From: DATMNR01 sp963702765
Lineage (GTDB): Bacteria > Chloroflexota > Ktedonobacteria > Ktedonobacterales > Ktedonobacteraceae
Direction of reading: 5' to 3'
DNA: 64,000 nucleotides
Assembly: GCA_963702765.1 (NCBI GenBank)
Contig: CAVPEB010000033.1
Coordinates: 62,001 to 126,000 of the forward strand
Both the position numbers and the translations under genes were made by a program. Of the stretch, positions 1 through 8,696 are shown piece after piece. Every line of letters starts with the position of its first letter. The first letter of the stretch is position 1. The notes beneath the pieces were generated by a model. It saw only the letters and a program-made list of their open reading frames with translations. It was not told the origin of the DNA and made no database searches.

Positions 1-695
1 TCACGAACCAGTTCCTGGCGCGCTTCGGTTGTTGCAAGATAGGAGCCATTCCCCGGTAGCGCCATACCCAATGCTTCCATCAGGCAGTTCATTGAGTTAG
101 CAGTAAACATTCCCGAACATGAACCACATGTCGGGCAGGCCTGCTGTTCAAGTTCCAACAATTCGCGGTCATCTATTTTACCAGCTTGATAAGCGCCAAC
201 ACCTTCGAAGATACTGATGAGATCAATAGACCGACCATCAGCAAGCTTGCCAGCAGCCATTGGACCACCGCTCACGAAGATTGTAGGGATATCGACTCGC
301 ATTGCAGCCATCAGCATACCGGGCACGATTTTGTCACAATTAGGAATACACACCATCCCATCAAAGCGATGAGCCTCGACCATCGTCTCAACACAATCAG
401 CAATCAACTCTCGGCTCGGTAGCGAGTATTTCATACCAATATGGCCCATTGCGATACCGTCATCAACCCCGATGGTATTGAACTCAAAAGGCACTCCACC
501 CGCGGCTCGGATTGCTTCTTTGACAAGTTTGCCAAATGCCTGCAAGTGGACATGTCCAGGCACGACATCAACATACGAATTGCAAACGGCTATAAACGGT
601 TTATGAAAATCACCTTCGCCTACCACACCCGTTGCGCGCAGCAAACCACGATGTGGCGCCCGTTCAAAGCCTACTTTTATCTGATCTGAACGCAT
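1..695 (-). CDS. ilvD: Dihydroxy-acid dehydratase, N-terminal part (cut by window edge)
   Basis: Dihydroxy-acid dehydratase makes the 2-keto acids that precede valine and isoleucine. The gene runs off the left edge, so only about the first 231 residues are visible. The reverse-strand translation starts MRSDQIKVGFERAPHRG and carries the Fe-S cluster cysteine motifs typical of the IlvD/Edd family: CIPNCDK, and further on ACPTCGSCSGMFTANS. No frameshift is seen in this part. It is the last visible gene of the minus-strand ilvB-ilvN-ilvC-leuA-ilvE-ilvD cluster and begins 9 bases after the ilvE stop, so co-transcription with ilvE is likely. The ATG at 693-695 is the first in-frame start that fits the family N-terminus. 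Confidence 0.95.
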   Translation of the reverse strand, partial: MRSDQIKVGFERAPHRGLLRATGVVGEGDFHKPFIAVCNSYVDVVPGHVHLQAFGKLVKEAIRAAGGVPFEFNTIGVDDGIAMGHIGMKYSLPSRELIADCVETMVEAHRFDGMVCIPNCDKIVPGMLMAAMRVDIPTIFVSGGPMAAGKLADGRSIDLISIFEGVGAYQAGKIDDRELLELEQQACPTCGSCSGMFTANSMNCLMEALGMALPGNGSYLATTEARQELVR

Positions 696-704
696 TTCAA
701 TTCC

Positions 705-1700
705 TTATTCATAGACGGGTGTAACCCAATCTTTATATTTTTCATTCTCTCCCCGGCAAGCGGAGAGGTAGAGTTCTTGCAACTTCATCGTCAGAGGGCC
801 GGGTTTACCCGACTTTACTGGACGGCGATCTACGCTAGAAACAGGTGAAACTTGCACTCCTGTGCCACACACGAAGATTTCTTCAGCCGAATACAGCTCA
901 GTACGATCAATTCGACGCTCCTCAACTTGTATACCGAATTCATCTCGCGCCAGATCGATGAGTGCATTGCGTGTGACACCTTCCAGAATATCTTCGGACA
1001 GCGCAGGCGTGCTGAGCTTACCATTGCGCAAGATGAAGATATTGCATGAGCTAGCCTCTGAGACAGTGCCATCATGAGTGAGCAAGATAGCTTCATCAAA
1101 TCCTGCTGCAGTGGCATCATCTACTGCTAGGGAGCTATTGATATATGCGCCGGTAACTTTTGCGCGCACCGGCATGGCATTGCTGTTGGCTCTCCTCCAG
1201 GATGAGGTGCACACATTCAAGCCCACGCTTATATCTACGTAGTTTCCCATTGGGAATGTATAGATCGTAATCGCATCATCCAATGCACTGAGAGTGAGCC
1301 TGATCGTTCGCGATGACTTATAAGCCAGAGGACGCACATAAAGATCCTGGCGATACCCATGCTTTTTAACAAGCTCAACCGTTATTTTGCACAGGTCATC
1401 GACCGATTCTTTCGGCTTCATGCGAATAACATTCCACGAATCTGCCATGCGCTCATAATGTTCGCGCAATTTGAGCAAATACAATTGCTGCTGCTGTTCA
1501 TTCCAATAGCCTCGAATCCCTTCGAAACAAGCCGTGCCATAATGTAGGGCATGGGTCGCGACGCTCACTTTAGCCTCGCTCATTGGTACAATCTGCCCCT
1601 CGAAGTACGCGTAACCTTTATCAGGGCTAAGCATCGGAATCTTTGGCGTTTCTGCCTTTTGAGTCGCTTTGTCAAATGCCGTGGCTTCAATCTGAGTCAC
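705..1700 (-). CDS. ilvE: Branched-chain amino acid aminotransferase
   Basis: PLP-dependent class IV aminotransferase performing the last step of leucine, isoleucine and valine synthesis. Recognisable parts are HALHYGTACFEGIRGY near the N-terminus, the PLP lysine in RAKVTGAYINSS, and EASSCNIFI plus GVTRNALIDLA further on. I place the start at a GTG (1698-1700) because a perfect AGGAGG lies at 1707-1712, six bases upstream. The frame stays open upstream to an ATG at 1763 that lacks a ribosome binding site. With the GTG start the protein is 331 residues, normal for the family. It sits about 265 bases downstream of leuA and immediately before ilvD. Confidence 0.95.
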   Translation of the reverse strand: MTQIEATAFDKATQKAETPKIPMLSPDKGYAYFEGQIVPMSEAKVSVATHALHYGTACFEGIRGYWNEQQQQLYLLKLREHYERMADSWNVIRMKPKESVDDLCKITVELVKKHGYRQDLYVRPLAYKSSRTIRLTLSALDDAITIYTFPMGNYVDISVGLNVCTSSWRRANSNAMPVRAKVTGAYINSSLAVDDATAAGFDEAILLTHDGTVSEASSCNIFILRNGKLSTPALSEDILEGVTRNALIDLARDEFGIQVEERRIDRTELYSAEEIFVCGTGVQVSPVSSVDRRPVKSGKPGPLTMKLQELYLSACRGENEKYKDWVTPVYE

Positions 1701-1776
1701 ACAATTCCTCCTCGCTTCGCTCGTCCCCCGAAATATTGAGGGTCTACTTTTCCTGTTGTTCATTACCGGATCGTAG

Positions 1777-1797
1777 GGGTGAGGTTTATCCTCACCC
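1777..1797. repeat. Small hairpin between leuA and ilvE
   Basis: GGGTGAGG and CCTCACCC form a perfect 8-bp stem around the loop TTTAT. The surrounding phrase GTAGGGGT recurs at the right side of the hairpin and resembles other intergenic repeats near 11750, 48292 and 62507. No T-run follows on either strand, so it is more likely a dispersed repeat or mRNA-processing hairpin than a terminator. Confidence 0.5.
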
Positions 1798-1966
1798 GGT
1801 GAACCGTAGGGGTCGATTATGGGTTTTCAAAAATTAATACGGATTATGATTTCGGACTTTGTGCTGCTTCTGCTCCTTTTATAATCCAAATGTAATTTTA
1901 ATCTGCATATCGGCCCTCAGTAAATTGCTTGTTACCTACATAAAAACGTTAAAAACACTAGCGGCC

Positions 1967-3151
1967 TCACACCCCGACCGGAGTCTCTTTACTACTCTCG
2001 ACGATATAGAGCAGATCTTCATCGGTGATATACTTCTTCTCTTCAGCTAGAGCAAGAAAACGACTATAAGCAACTTTGAGTTGGCCCACGTCGAGTTTAT
2101 AACCCAGTTGTCGCAATCGTGCATCCAGGCCATGTCGTCCAGTATGTTTGCCCATGATGAGCTTCGTGTTTGACCAGCCAACAGACTGTGGAGTCATAAT
2201 CTCATAGGTCAATGGATTTTTCAACATTGCATCCTGGTACATTTCTGCTTCGTGTGCGAAAGCATTCTCGCCAACAATTGCCTTGTTCGGCTGCACTGGA
2301 ATGCCTGTGAGTTTGCTCACCAGGTGGCTTGCTGCCAGAAATTCCTGTGTGTCGATGCGTGTCGTAACATTGCCAAAGTAGTCCGGTCGTGTTCGCAATG
2401 CCATCACGACTTCTTCCATTGCGGTATTCCCTGCTCGCTCACCAAGTCCGTTGATCGTAACCTCCACTTGCCTCGCTCCAGCCTTAATGGCGGCCAGTGT
2501 ATTAGCAGTCGCCATGCCAAGATCGTTGTGGCAATGCGCGCTTAAGACCACATCTTCAATACCCTTTACGTGATTGCGCAGATAAAGGAAAAGCGCTTCA
2601 TACTCCTGGGGTGATGTATATCCTACCGTATCAGGCACATTGATGGTCGTTGCTCCTGAATCGATGGCTGCTTCAAAAATACGGCAGAGATAATCCCAAT
2701 CGCTACGAGTTGCGTCCTCCGCTGAAAACTCAATAGTAGTACAGAGGTTTCGCGCATATCTCACCATAGTTTTGACCTGCAGGAGCGCTTCCTCACGATC
2801 GATTTTCAATGCGTGTTGCAGGTGAATGTCGGAGGTTGCAAGAAACACGTGAATCATTGGCTGTTCAGCATCACAGACAGCGTCCCATGCTACGTCGATA
2901 TCGCTGACACTGGCTCGCGCGAGTCCAGCAATTGCTACATCATGGCCTCGAGTTGAATGCGCAATCTCTCTCACTGCTAAAAGATCACCAGGAGAAGCAG
3001 CCGGGAAACCAGCCTCGATGATATCCACATTCAGACGTATAAGTTGTTGCGCAATCTGAATTTTCTCCTCAGTGCTCATAGCAGCTCCAGGAGATTGTTC
3101 TCCATCTCGCAAAGTCGTGTCAAAAATCCTTAATTTCGCAGGGTCCGCCAT
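1967..3151 (-). CDS. leuA: 2-isopropylmalate synthase-type enzyme lacking the C-terminal regulatory domain
   Basis: Condenses acetyl-CoA with a 2-keto acid; the best fit is 2-isopropylmalate synthase of leucine synthesis. The HMGL-like TIM barrel is complete: FDTTLRDGEQSPGAAM at the N-terminus, the metal-binding HCHNDLGMATAN, and INGLGERAGN. The ATG at 3149-3151 is chosen because GAGAGGA precedes it and the family starts here; the frame extends upstream to 3316 without similarity. The protein is 394 residues, while canonical bacterial LeuA is about 500. Translation ends soon after the linker helices (ending ESSKETPVGV), so the allosteric LeuA dimer domain that binds leucine is absent, and the 200 bases downstream cannot encode it. 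A homocitrate- or citramalate-synthase-like specificity cannot be excluded, but the ilv operon context favours LeuA. Confidence 0.9.
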   Translation of the reverse strand: MADPAKLRIFDTTLRDGEQSPGAAMSTEEKIQIAQQLIRLNVDIIEAGFPAASPGDLLAVREIAHSTRGHDVAIAGLARASVSDIDVAWDAVCDAEQPMIHVFLATSDIHLQHALKIDREEALLQVKTMVRYARNLCTTIEFSAEDATRSDWDYLCRIFEAAIDSGATTINVPDTVGYTSPQEYEALFLYLRNHVKGIEDVVLSAHCHNDLGMATANTLAAIKAGARQVEVTINGLGERAGNTAMEEVVMALRTRPDYFGNVTTRIDTQEFLAASHLVSKLTGIPVQPNKAIVGENAFAHEAEMYQDAMLKNPLTYEIMTPQSVGWSNTKLIMGKHTGRHGLDARLRQLGYKLDVGQLKVAYSRFLALAEEKKYITDEDLLYIVESSKETPVGV

Positions 3152-3261
3152 GTTTTTGATTCCTCTCGTCCTTACATCCTTCCCAACTGTGTATATCGAC
3201 ATTGAAGGGATGGATAGAGACAATGATTGAATGACCAGTATCAGCCAGGGATACCTCTTGC

Positions 3262-3292
3262 AAATCGGGCAACCTTTTCGGTTGCCCGATTT
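3262..3292 (-). terminator. Hairpin between ilvC and leuA
   Basis: A perfect 13-bp inverted repeat (AAATCGGGCAACC at 3262-3274, its complement at 3280-3292) with a 5-base loop lies a few bases after the ilvC stop. A and T tracts at the stem base give it a terminator-like look on both strands, but the T-run is only three bases. It may be a partial terminator or 3'-end stabiliser that lowers leuA-ilvE-ilvD expression relative to ilvBNC. Confidence 0.55.
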
Positions 3293-3296
3293 ATTC

Positions 3297-4325
3297 TCAG
3301 CTTTTCTTCTCCGCAATTTCTTGCTTCTTATTGCCTGCGTTCAACCACGGCATCATGGAACGCAGTTCACTACCAACTTGCTCGATCTGGTGCTGGGCAT
3401 TTGAACGCCGCATCGCTTGAAAACTGGGGCGACCAGCCTGGTTTTCGAGAATCCAGCGTGTGGCAAATGTTCCATCTTGAATTTCACGCAGTATCTTGCG
3501 CATCTCATCACGAGCCCGCTCGTCGATAATGCGCGGACCAGAGACATAATCGCCATACTCGGCTGTATCGCTAATTGAGTAGCGCATATAACTCATGCCA
3601 CCTTGATACATCAAATCGACGATCAGCTTCATTTCGTGCATGCATTCAAAATAGGCTACTTCTGGTTGATAACCTGCATCCACAAGCGTCTCGAAGCCTG
3701 CGCGAATTAACGAAGTGATGCCCCCGCACAGAACAGCCTGCTCGCCAAAAAGGTCTGTCTCTGTCTCTTCAGCAATCGTAGTTTTCAACACACCTGCACG
3801 AGTGCTGCCAAGTGCGCGCGCATAGGCCAGGGTTAATGCTTCAGCGTTGCCCGTTGCATCCTGGAAAACTGCCCACAGTGAAGGCACCCCTACACCTTCC
3901 GTATAGAGGCGACGAAGCATGTGGCCCGGGCTTTTAGGCGCTACCATAGCCACATCAATATCTGCGGGGGGGACAATTTGCGAGTAATGCAGGCTAAAGC
4001 CATGCGCCGTCATCAACATTTTGCCTGCGGCAAGCCCCGGTCGAATATCACGCTCGAATACTTCTTTATGATTTTGATCGGGGATCAAGATCATAATCAC
4101 ATCTGCTTGCTCTGCTGCATCTGCCGGTGTCATAACCTTCACGCCGTCAGCCTCAGCTTTCGCCCTGCTTTTGCTACTAATAGGCAGACCTACAACTACG
4201 TTGCAGCCAGAATCCTGCAAGTTGAGTGCATGGGCATGCCCCTGGCTTCCATAACCAATCACAGCTACACGTTTTTGTTGGATAAGTTCGAGATTAGCAT
4301 CTGCATCATAATAGATATTTGCCAT
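3297..4325 (-). CDS. ilvC: Ketol-acid reductoisomerase (NADP+)
   Basis: Converts acetolactate or acetohydroxybutyrate to dihydroxy acids in valine and isoleucine synthesis. At 342 residues it has the short class I length. The Rossmann motif VIGYGSQGHAHALNLQDSG is near residue 22, and the acidic metal-binding residues of the knotted domain occur in the TETDLFGEQAVLCGG region and the later conserved helices (FECMHEMKLIVDLMYQGG). The ATG at 4325 is preceded by AAAGGAA. It lies 205 bases after ilvN; that gap contains short inverted sequences but no gene. No disruption is seen. Confidence 0.97.
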   Translation of the reverse strand: MANIYYDADANLELIQQKRVAVIGYGSQGHAHALNLQDSGCNVVVGLPISSKSRAKAEADGVKVMTPADAAEQADVIMILIPDQNHKEVFERDIRPGLAAGKMLMTAHGFSLHYSQIVPPADIDVAMVAPKSPGHMLRRLYTEGVGVPSLWAVFQDATGNAEALTLAYARALGSTRAGVLKTTIAEETETDLFGEQAVLCGGITSLIRAGFETLVDAGYQPEVAYFECMHEMKLIVDLMYQGGMSYMRYSISDTAEYGDYVSGPRIIDERARDEMRKILREIQDGTFATRWILENQAGRPSFQAMRRSNAQHQIEQVGSELRSMMPWLNAGNKKQEIAEKKS

Positions 4326-4530
4326 GAATTGTTCCTTTCCAAGTCCTCATATCCCTCCTGGCTACCTAGTAGTATTGGAGGAATAGATAAAGTCAATGAC
4401 TTGACCTATCACATTTCTATATACATTAGGAGATTGATAATGGTGATTAACACATGAACCTGAACACCGTAGGTGCCGATTTATCGGCCCTTTGGATGTG
4501 CTGATGTCCGCAATGTGCATAATCACCTCT

Positions 4531-5118
4531 TTACGCCACTCCGCGTATCATCGCTACACGACCGGTGCGAGCGACTTCACGAATTCCAAAACCTTGTAAA
4601 CTATCTACGAACTTTTCGACCTTTTCCTCACTTCCGGTCACTTCCAGGGTGAGGGTTTTTTGTGATACATCAACAACGTGTGCCCCAAATTGATGAGCGA
4701 GTTCAATAATTTCGGTCGAATACTGCGATTCATTACTATTGACTTTAATCAACGCCAGTTCACGGGCGACTGTTTGTTCTGATGTCAGGTTCTCGACATG
4801 CTGGACATCAACAATCTTGCGCAATTGCTCTACTAACTGCTCTACAGCTACTTCTGAATCATTCATGACGATTGTGATACGCGCCATGCCCGGAAATTCA
4901 TTTCGACCAATTGCAAACCCCTGCATTTTGGCTCTACGACGGCGAAGTACGCCGATAATGCGATCCAACGCCCCATGCCTGTCATGCGCAAGTACTATGA
5001 TTGAATGGGTCTGGTCGGTTCCGGCTGGAGCATCAGCCTGCCCTGGTCGTTCAACTGTAGGCGCAGAGATTGTTCCACCTTTCTGGCTCGCCGCACCCTG
5101 TTGGGTTTGATCATTCAT
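4531..5118 (-). CDS. ilvN: Acetolactate synthase, small regulatory subunit
   Basis: Regulatory subunit of acetohydroxyacid synthase, which binds valine through an N-terminal ACT domain. That domain begins at SIIVLAHDRHGALDRIIGVL after a poorly conserved leader of about 40 residues rich in Q, G and A, and is followed by the C-terminal ALS_ss_C domain (RELALIKVN to GIREVARTGR). At 195 residues it is slightly longer than usual because of that N-terminal extension. Its start overlaps the end of ilvB by 8 bases (5111-5118), the usual translational coupling of the two subunits. Confidence 0.95.
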   Translation of the reverse strand: MNDQTQQGAASQKGGTISAPTVERPGQADAPAGTDQTHSIIVLAHDRHGALDRIIGVLRRRRAKMQGFAIGRNEFPGMARITIVMNDSEVAVEQLVEQLRKIVDVQHVENLTSEQTVARELALIKVNSNESQYSTEIIELAHQFGAHVVDVSQKTLTLEVTGSEEKVEKFVDSLQGFGIREVARTGRVAMIRGVA

Positions 5119-6898
5119 GGCTAGGACTCTCTTCTATCATGTTCGTTATTGCCGATCCTGGAGCAACCATTGGATAGACATTCGCCTCTGACTCAATCAT
5201 AAAATCGATGATCACCGTTCCTTCTGTGTCCATAGCTTTCTGAACAGCGGCCTCTACATCTTCTCGTTTCGTGATACGCATGCCGGTTAGACCATAGGCA
5301 TCGGCAAGTTTGACGTAGTCAGGGCCGGTAATCGGTGTCTCAGAGTAGTTACCATTATGGAAGAAATGTTGCCACTGGCGCACCATTCCCAGATAACCAT
5401 TGTTCATGATCGCTACTTTTACAGTGATACCTTCCTGTTTCAACGTAGCCAGCTCTTGAATGTTCATCTGGATACCACCATCACCGGCAACAGCCCATAC
5501 CGTGGCATCGGGTATGCCCATCTTGACGCCCATGGCAGCAGGAAGTGCAAAACCCATTGTACCCAGGCCGCCTGAAGTAATATGGCTATTCGGGCGCGTC
5601 CAGGTATAATGCCGCGCAGTCCACATCTGGTGCTGGCCCACATCGGATACAATGATGGCCTCGTCTTTCGTGGCACTGCGTATCGCTTCCAGGATACTTA
5701 TTGGATCTGGATGCTCCTGGCTGCGTTGAACGCTTGCGCTGCGCTCGCTATTCTCAGCCTCCCAACCGCGTACTTCATTGATCCATGCGCTATGTATCAC
5801 CCTGTTCAACTGTTTCGATAATTTTCGCCAGAGCTTCTTTGGCGTCAGCCACTATCGGCACTGCCGCGCGTTTCACCTTATGCATCTCAGAGGGATCGAT
5901 ATCGATGTGGATGAAACGAGCATGTGGGGCAAACTCACTTGCCTTGCCAGTGACACGATCGTCGAAACGCAATCCGACACCAATGATGAGATCGGATTCT
6001 CCGATTGCGCGATTGACATGAGCTGGACCATGCATTCCTGGCATGCCTAATGCTAAGGGATGTGTCTCAGGAAAAGCGCTGAGTCCAAGCAGAGTGGTAA
6101 TTACCGGTATGTTGGTCTTCTCAGCGAATGTATGCAATTCCTCGTAAGCATTCGCCATGATCACACCATGGCCCTGACATAATTAGTGGCTTTTGTGCCC
6201 CTTTGATCAATTCAGCGGCTTTTGCTAGCGATTCTGCTGTAGGACGTGGAGCACGTGTTGACCGAAAACGTTCTATCGAACTGATTGATGTTGAAGCGCG
6301 ATACTGGGTTGTGCTAAACTGTACATCCTTTGGCACATCAATGACTACCGGACCTGGACGACCTCCGCGAGCAAGCTTGAATGCTTCATGCACGATCTCC
6401 GCCAGATCTTCGACACGCTGTACCAGGAAATTATGTTTGGTGATTGGCTGTGTCACACCGAGTATATCCGTCTCCTGGAAGGCATCTCGACCGATAAATG
6501 GACGCGCCACCTGACCCGTAATAGCTACAATTGGCGTGGAATCCATATAACGCTGTAGCCAGCCCTGTTACAAGATTTGTGGCACCTGGACCACTCGTAG
6601 CTACACACACACCAACCTTGCCTGTTGCTCGTGCATAGCCATCTGCTGCGTGCGCCGCCGCCTGTTCGTGTCGCACTAAGACATGACGCAATGCTGGATA
6701 GGAGGTCAATGCATCATAAAAAGGCATGATGGCGCCACCCGGGTAACCATACATAAATTCTACTCCCTCGCGCATCAATGCCTCACAGAGAATCTGACTA
6801 CCTGTCAATTCGCGTACCTCATTAGCCTCCGCAGCTCTATGGGCCTGGTAAATTGTGGCTCCCTCTGGCTTTTGAGTAATCGTTGCAGCTACGTTCAT
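5111..6898 (-). pseudogene. ilvB: Acetolactate synthase large subunit, frame interrupted three times
   Basis: ThDP-dependent catalytic subunit of acetohydroxyacid synthase. Family sequence runs continuously from GSQILCEALMREGVEFMYGYPGG through the ThDP glutamate region (LVRHEQAAAHAADG), TGQV, the FAD-binding middle domain (RFDDRVTGKA) and the C-terminal ThDP/Mg site (GDGGIQMN, NNGYLGMVRQWQ), but it is spread over four frame segments. Each junction is explained by one surplus base in a short homopolymer: T at 6549-6550, G (C on plus) at 6172-6174 and G at 5800-5802. Removing all three restores one frame of about 595 codons. The start at 6898 is preceded by AAGGAGG five bases upstream. Conservation on both sides argues for sequence error or very recent inactivation. 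Confidence 0.9.
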
Positions 6899-6934
6899 AG
6901 CTCCTCCTTGCAATATGTTATGAATAAAGACAAT

Positions 6935-6972
6935 AAAAAAACGAGAACCATCCGTTACGGGAGGTCCTCGTT
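6935..6972 (-). terminator. Intrinsic terminator (attenuator) directly upstream of ilvB
   Basis: Read on the minus strand, AACGAGGACC pairs with GGTTCTCGTT (10 bp with one G-U), an inner CCG/CGG pairing closes the loop, and a run of seven T follows. It ends 37 bases before the ilvB ATG and starts 42 bases after the stop of the Leu/Val-rich reading frame at 7014-7322. A strong terminator between a promoter and its first structural gene only makes sense as a conditional attenuator. Confidence 0.85.
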
Positions 6973-7013
6973 GTCAGGTTACCTACTTTGTACTGGTCGC
7001 GCCGTTGCTTCCT

Positions 7014-7322
7014 TTAATCTCCCTGTGCCGTGCTGGGAACTAGTCCCCCTGTAAGCCCTACCAGACTTACAAGTACAAGTCCGGTAAGGCCGCTAAGGAT
7101 GAGGCCAGTTACTACCAAAAGGTTTACAAGGAGTAAAAGGACGACGGCAAGCAAGAGAACAAATAAAGAAACCGACGTTAATACGCCGGTTCCGGTAATC
7201 ATCTTGCTTGCTGTTGCAGCAGTCGCCATACACATAGGATGCATGAAAAATGGCATACGCTTAGCGCGGTCTGTACCAGCGAACATTGCTGGCTGTGTCA
7301 TTGCGCTCCACGTTGCTGTCAT
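7014..7322 (-). CDS. Leu/Val-rich leader peptide of the ilv operon (attenuation leader)
   Basis: This 102-codon frame lies between the inferred operon promoter and the attenuator terminator. Its ATG at 7322 has GGAG seven bases upstream. The first 41 residues contain eight Met and no obvious domain. Residues 47-95 contain 19 Leu, 12 Val and 1 Ile in 49 positions, with several consecutive runs (VLLLAVVLLLLVNLLVV), written with mixed codons including CTT, CTA, TTA and GTA. Known ilv leader peptides of enterobacteria are similarly biased but much shorter (about 30 residues). Ribosome stalling for charged Leu- or Val-tRNA would plausibly change folding of the downstream 6935-6972 hairpin. The competing antiterminator pairing could not be identified with certainty. 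An alternative is a small hydrophobic membrane protein. Confidence 0.7.
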   Translation of the reverse strand: MTATWSAMTQPAMFAGTDRAKRMPFFMHPMCMATAATASKMITGTGVLTSVSLFVLLLAVVLLLLVNLLVVTGLILSGLTGLVLVSLVGLTGGLVPSTAQGD

Positions 7323-7370
7323 CTTACTGCTCCAAATTACGACCTGCTGATATGTAGTTTCTTGAAAATC

Positions 7371-7411
7371 ATATAGAGGCCCTCGACAGCAACATTGCTG
7401 GAGCCCTCTAT
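7371..7411. promoter_or_regulatory. Long hairpin at the 5' end of the ilv leader transcript
   Basis: TATAGAGGGC and its near-complement GGGCCTCTATA flank an inner perfect CAGCAA/TTGCTG stem, making a long two-part hairpin. It lies just downstream of the inferred -10 element (7429-7434) and upstream of the leader ORF start, so it would be near the 5' end of the leader RNA. Alternatively it terminates hom transcripts coming from upstream, but no T-run follows. Confidence 0.5.
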
Positions 7412-7428
7412 ACCGTTCATTGTTTCTG

Positions 7429-7458
7429 AGGATACACTACTCTCTCTTTGTTTGTCAA
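7429..7458 (-). promoter_or_regulatory. Probable promoter of the ilv operon
   Basis: On the minus strand TTGACA (7453-7458) is separated by 18 bases from TATCCT (7429-7434). Transcription from here would begin near 7422 and include the hairpin, the Leu/Val-rich leader frame and the attenuator before ilvB. It lies in the gap after the hom stop codon. Confidence 0.65.
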
Positions 7459-7549
7459 CCCCTGTTCGACCAATTCAAAATTTTTCAGGATTTTATGGTG
7501 ATCTTAACTATAAACCTGCCTTCTCTAAAGACCAATTTTTCTATTGCAT

Positions 7550-8593
7550 CTACCGAACACATGCCAGGACATCGGCCAGCAATCCCTGGCCCGTTTGTAT
7601 GCTGCCTGCGCCTGGCCCGATGATCGTCACTTCTGCGAGCGTATCCGCGTGGATCGTGAGTGCATTGGTCACACCTTCAACACGTGCCAGTGGATCGGTC
7701 AAAGGCAATACAGTTGGCTCGACACGAGCTTCAAGATTCGTTTTCTCTCCATCCCCATTTGATAACATGCGTAATGAAGCAATGAGTTTGACTCTTTTAT
7801 CCTGGTCAATTGCTGCTTGGATTTGCTCGCGCGTAATCTCCGTTATACCCTTACGAACTACCTGTTCTGGTTTAAGCGTATAACCAAATACAAGTGCTGC
7901 CAGGATGAGGGTTTTTGCTACTGCATCATAGCCCTCTACATCAGCAGTGGGATCAGTTTCAGCGTACCCCTTTTCTTGCGCATCTGCAAGAACTTCAACA
8001 TAATCGCGACCCTCAGACATCGCACTCAAAATGTAGTTCGTAGTTCCATTGAGTATGCCACGCATTGCAACTACCTGCGCCCCGGCCATACCTTCATGAA
8101 TCGTGCTGATTACAGGAGTGCCCGCCATAACGGTCGACTCCATTCGTAACTGTACCCCATGTTGATGCGCTAGTGAAAGCAGTTCGTTCGCAGCCAGGGC
8201 AACAGGCCCTTTATTCGCGGTTACTACATGCATACCTTTCGAGAGAGCTGCGCGAATATGACTCATCCCCGGCTCTGCATCGCGTAAATTCGTAGGCGTC
8301 ACCTCGACAAGTATATCCGCACTGCTAGCTTGTAATCCTTCTAAGACATTATCCCAATGCGATGCCCCTTGATAAACTGTCAGCGGAGCTTTCTCCGTTG
8401 CAAGTTGTAATAATGTAGGTATATGCAGCCCATCTTGACGATAGACAAAACCATGCCGTGAATTAGCAACTCCAACCAGGCTTATATCCACTCCATAATG
8501 TTGCTTTAGAAAAGCATGTTTCGTCATGATCAGTTCAGCGAATCCCTGGCCAACAACGCCAAAACCCACAAGGGAGAGACGAATGTTCTTCAT
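7550..8593 (-). CDS. hom: Homoserine dehydrogenase
   Basis: Reduces aspartate semialdehyde to homoserine, the branch point to methionine and to threonine/isoleucine. The N-terminal NAD(P)-binding motif is LSLVGFGVVGQGF. The catalytic domain shows VTANKGPVAL, the GILNGTTNYIL signature and AQEKGYAETDPTADVEGYDA. At 347 residues it lacks the C-terminal ACT domain of longer family members, so allosteric threonine inhibition through that domain is not expected. The ATG at 8591-8593 is preferred over an upstream in-frame TTG at 8611. It is divergent from the metX operon and co-directional with the ilv operon, which has its own promoter downstream. Confidence 0.96.
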   Translation of the reverse strand: MKNIRLSLVGFGVVGQGFAELIMTKHAFLKQHYGVDISLVGVANSRHGFVYRQDGLHIPTLLQLATEKAPLTVYQGASHWDNVLEGLQASSADILVEVTPTNLRDAEPGMSHIRAALSKGMHVVTANKGPVALAANELLSLAHQHGVQLRMESTVMAGTPVISTIHEGMAGAQVVAMRGILNGTTNYILSAMSEGRDYVEVLADAQEKGYAETDPTADVEGYDAVAKTLILAALVFGYTLKPEQVVRKGITEITREQIQAAIDQDKRVKLIASLRMLSNGDGEKTNLEARVEPTVLPLTDPLARVEGVTNALTIHADTLAEVTIIGPGAGSIQTGQGLLADVLACVR

Positions 8594-8616
8594 ATCTTGT
8601 TTCTTTCTCAAAAACC

Positions 8617-8645
8617 TTGACTTTACGTGTATTTCTTCGTATACT
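8617..8645 (+). promoter_or_regulatory. Promoter of the metX-metY-lysC-asd operon
   Basis: TTGACT (8617-8622), a 17-base spacer and TATACT (8640-8645) form a near-consensus housekeeping promoter. The expected start point near 8652 lies about 45 bases before the SAM-I aptamer. Because it sits in the 5' flank of the divergent hom gene, the two promoters may influence each other. Confidence 0.75.
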
Positions 8646-8696
8646 TACTTACAAATAAAAAGTTCCCTTACAATTTAATATACGCAGCAATATCTG

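Noticed and set aside
186..689. Two plus-strand reading frames at the left edge
   Set aside because: They are antisense to the strongly conserved ilvD and have no protein-like features.
5790..6546. Programmed frameshifting in ilvB
   Set aside because: There are three sites in one gene, with no slippery heptamers or downstream pseudoknots seen, and the same kind of one-base change in unrelated genes.
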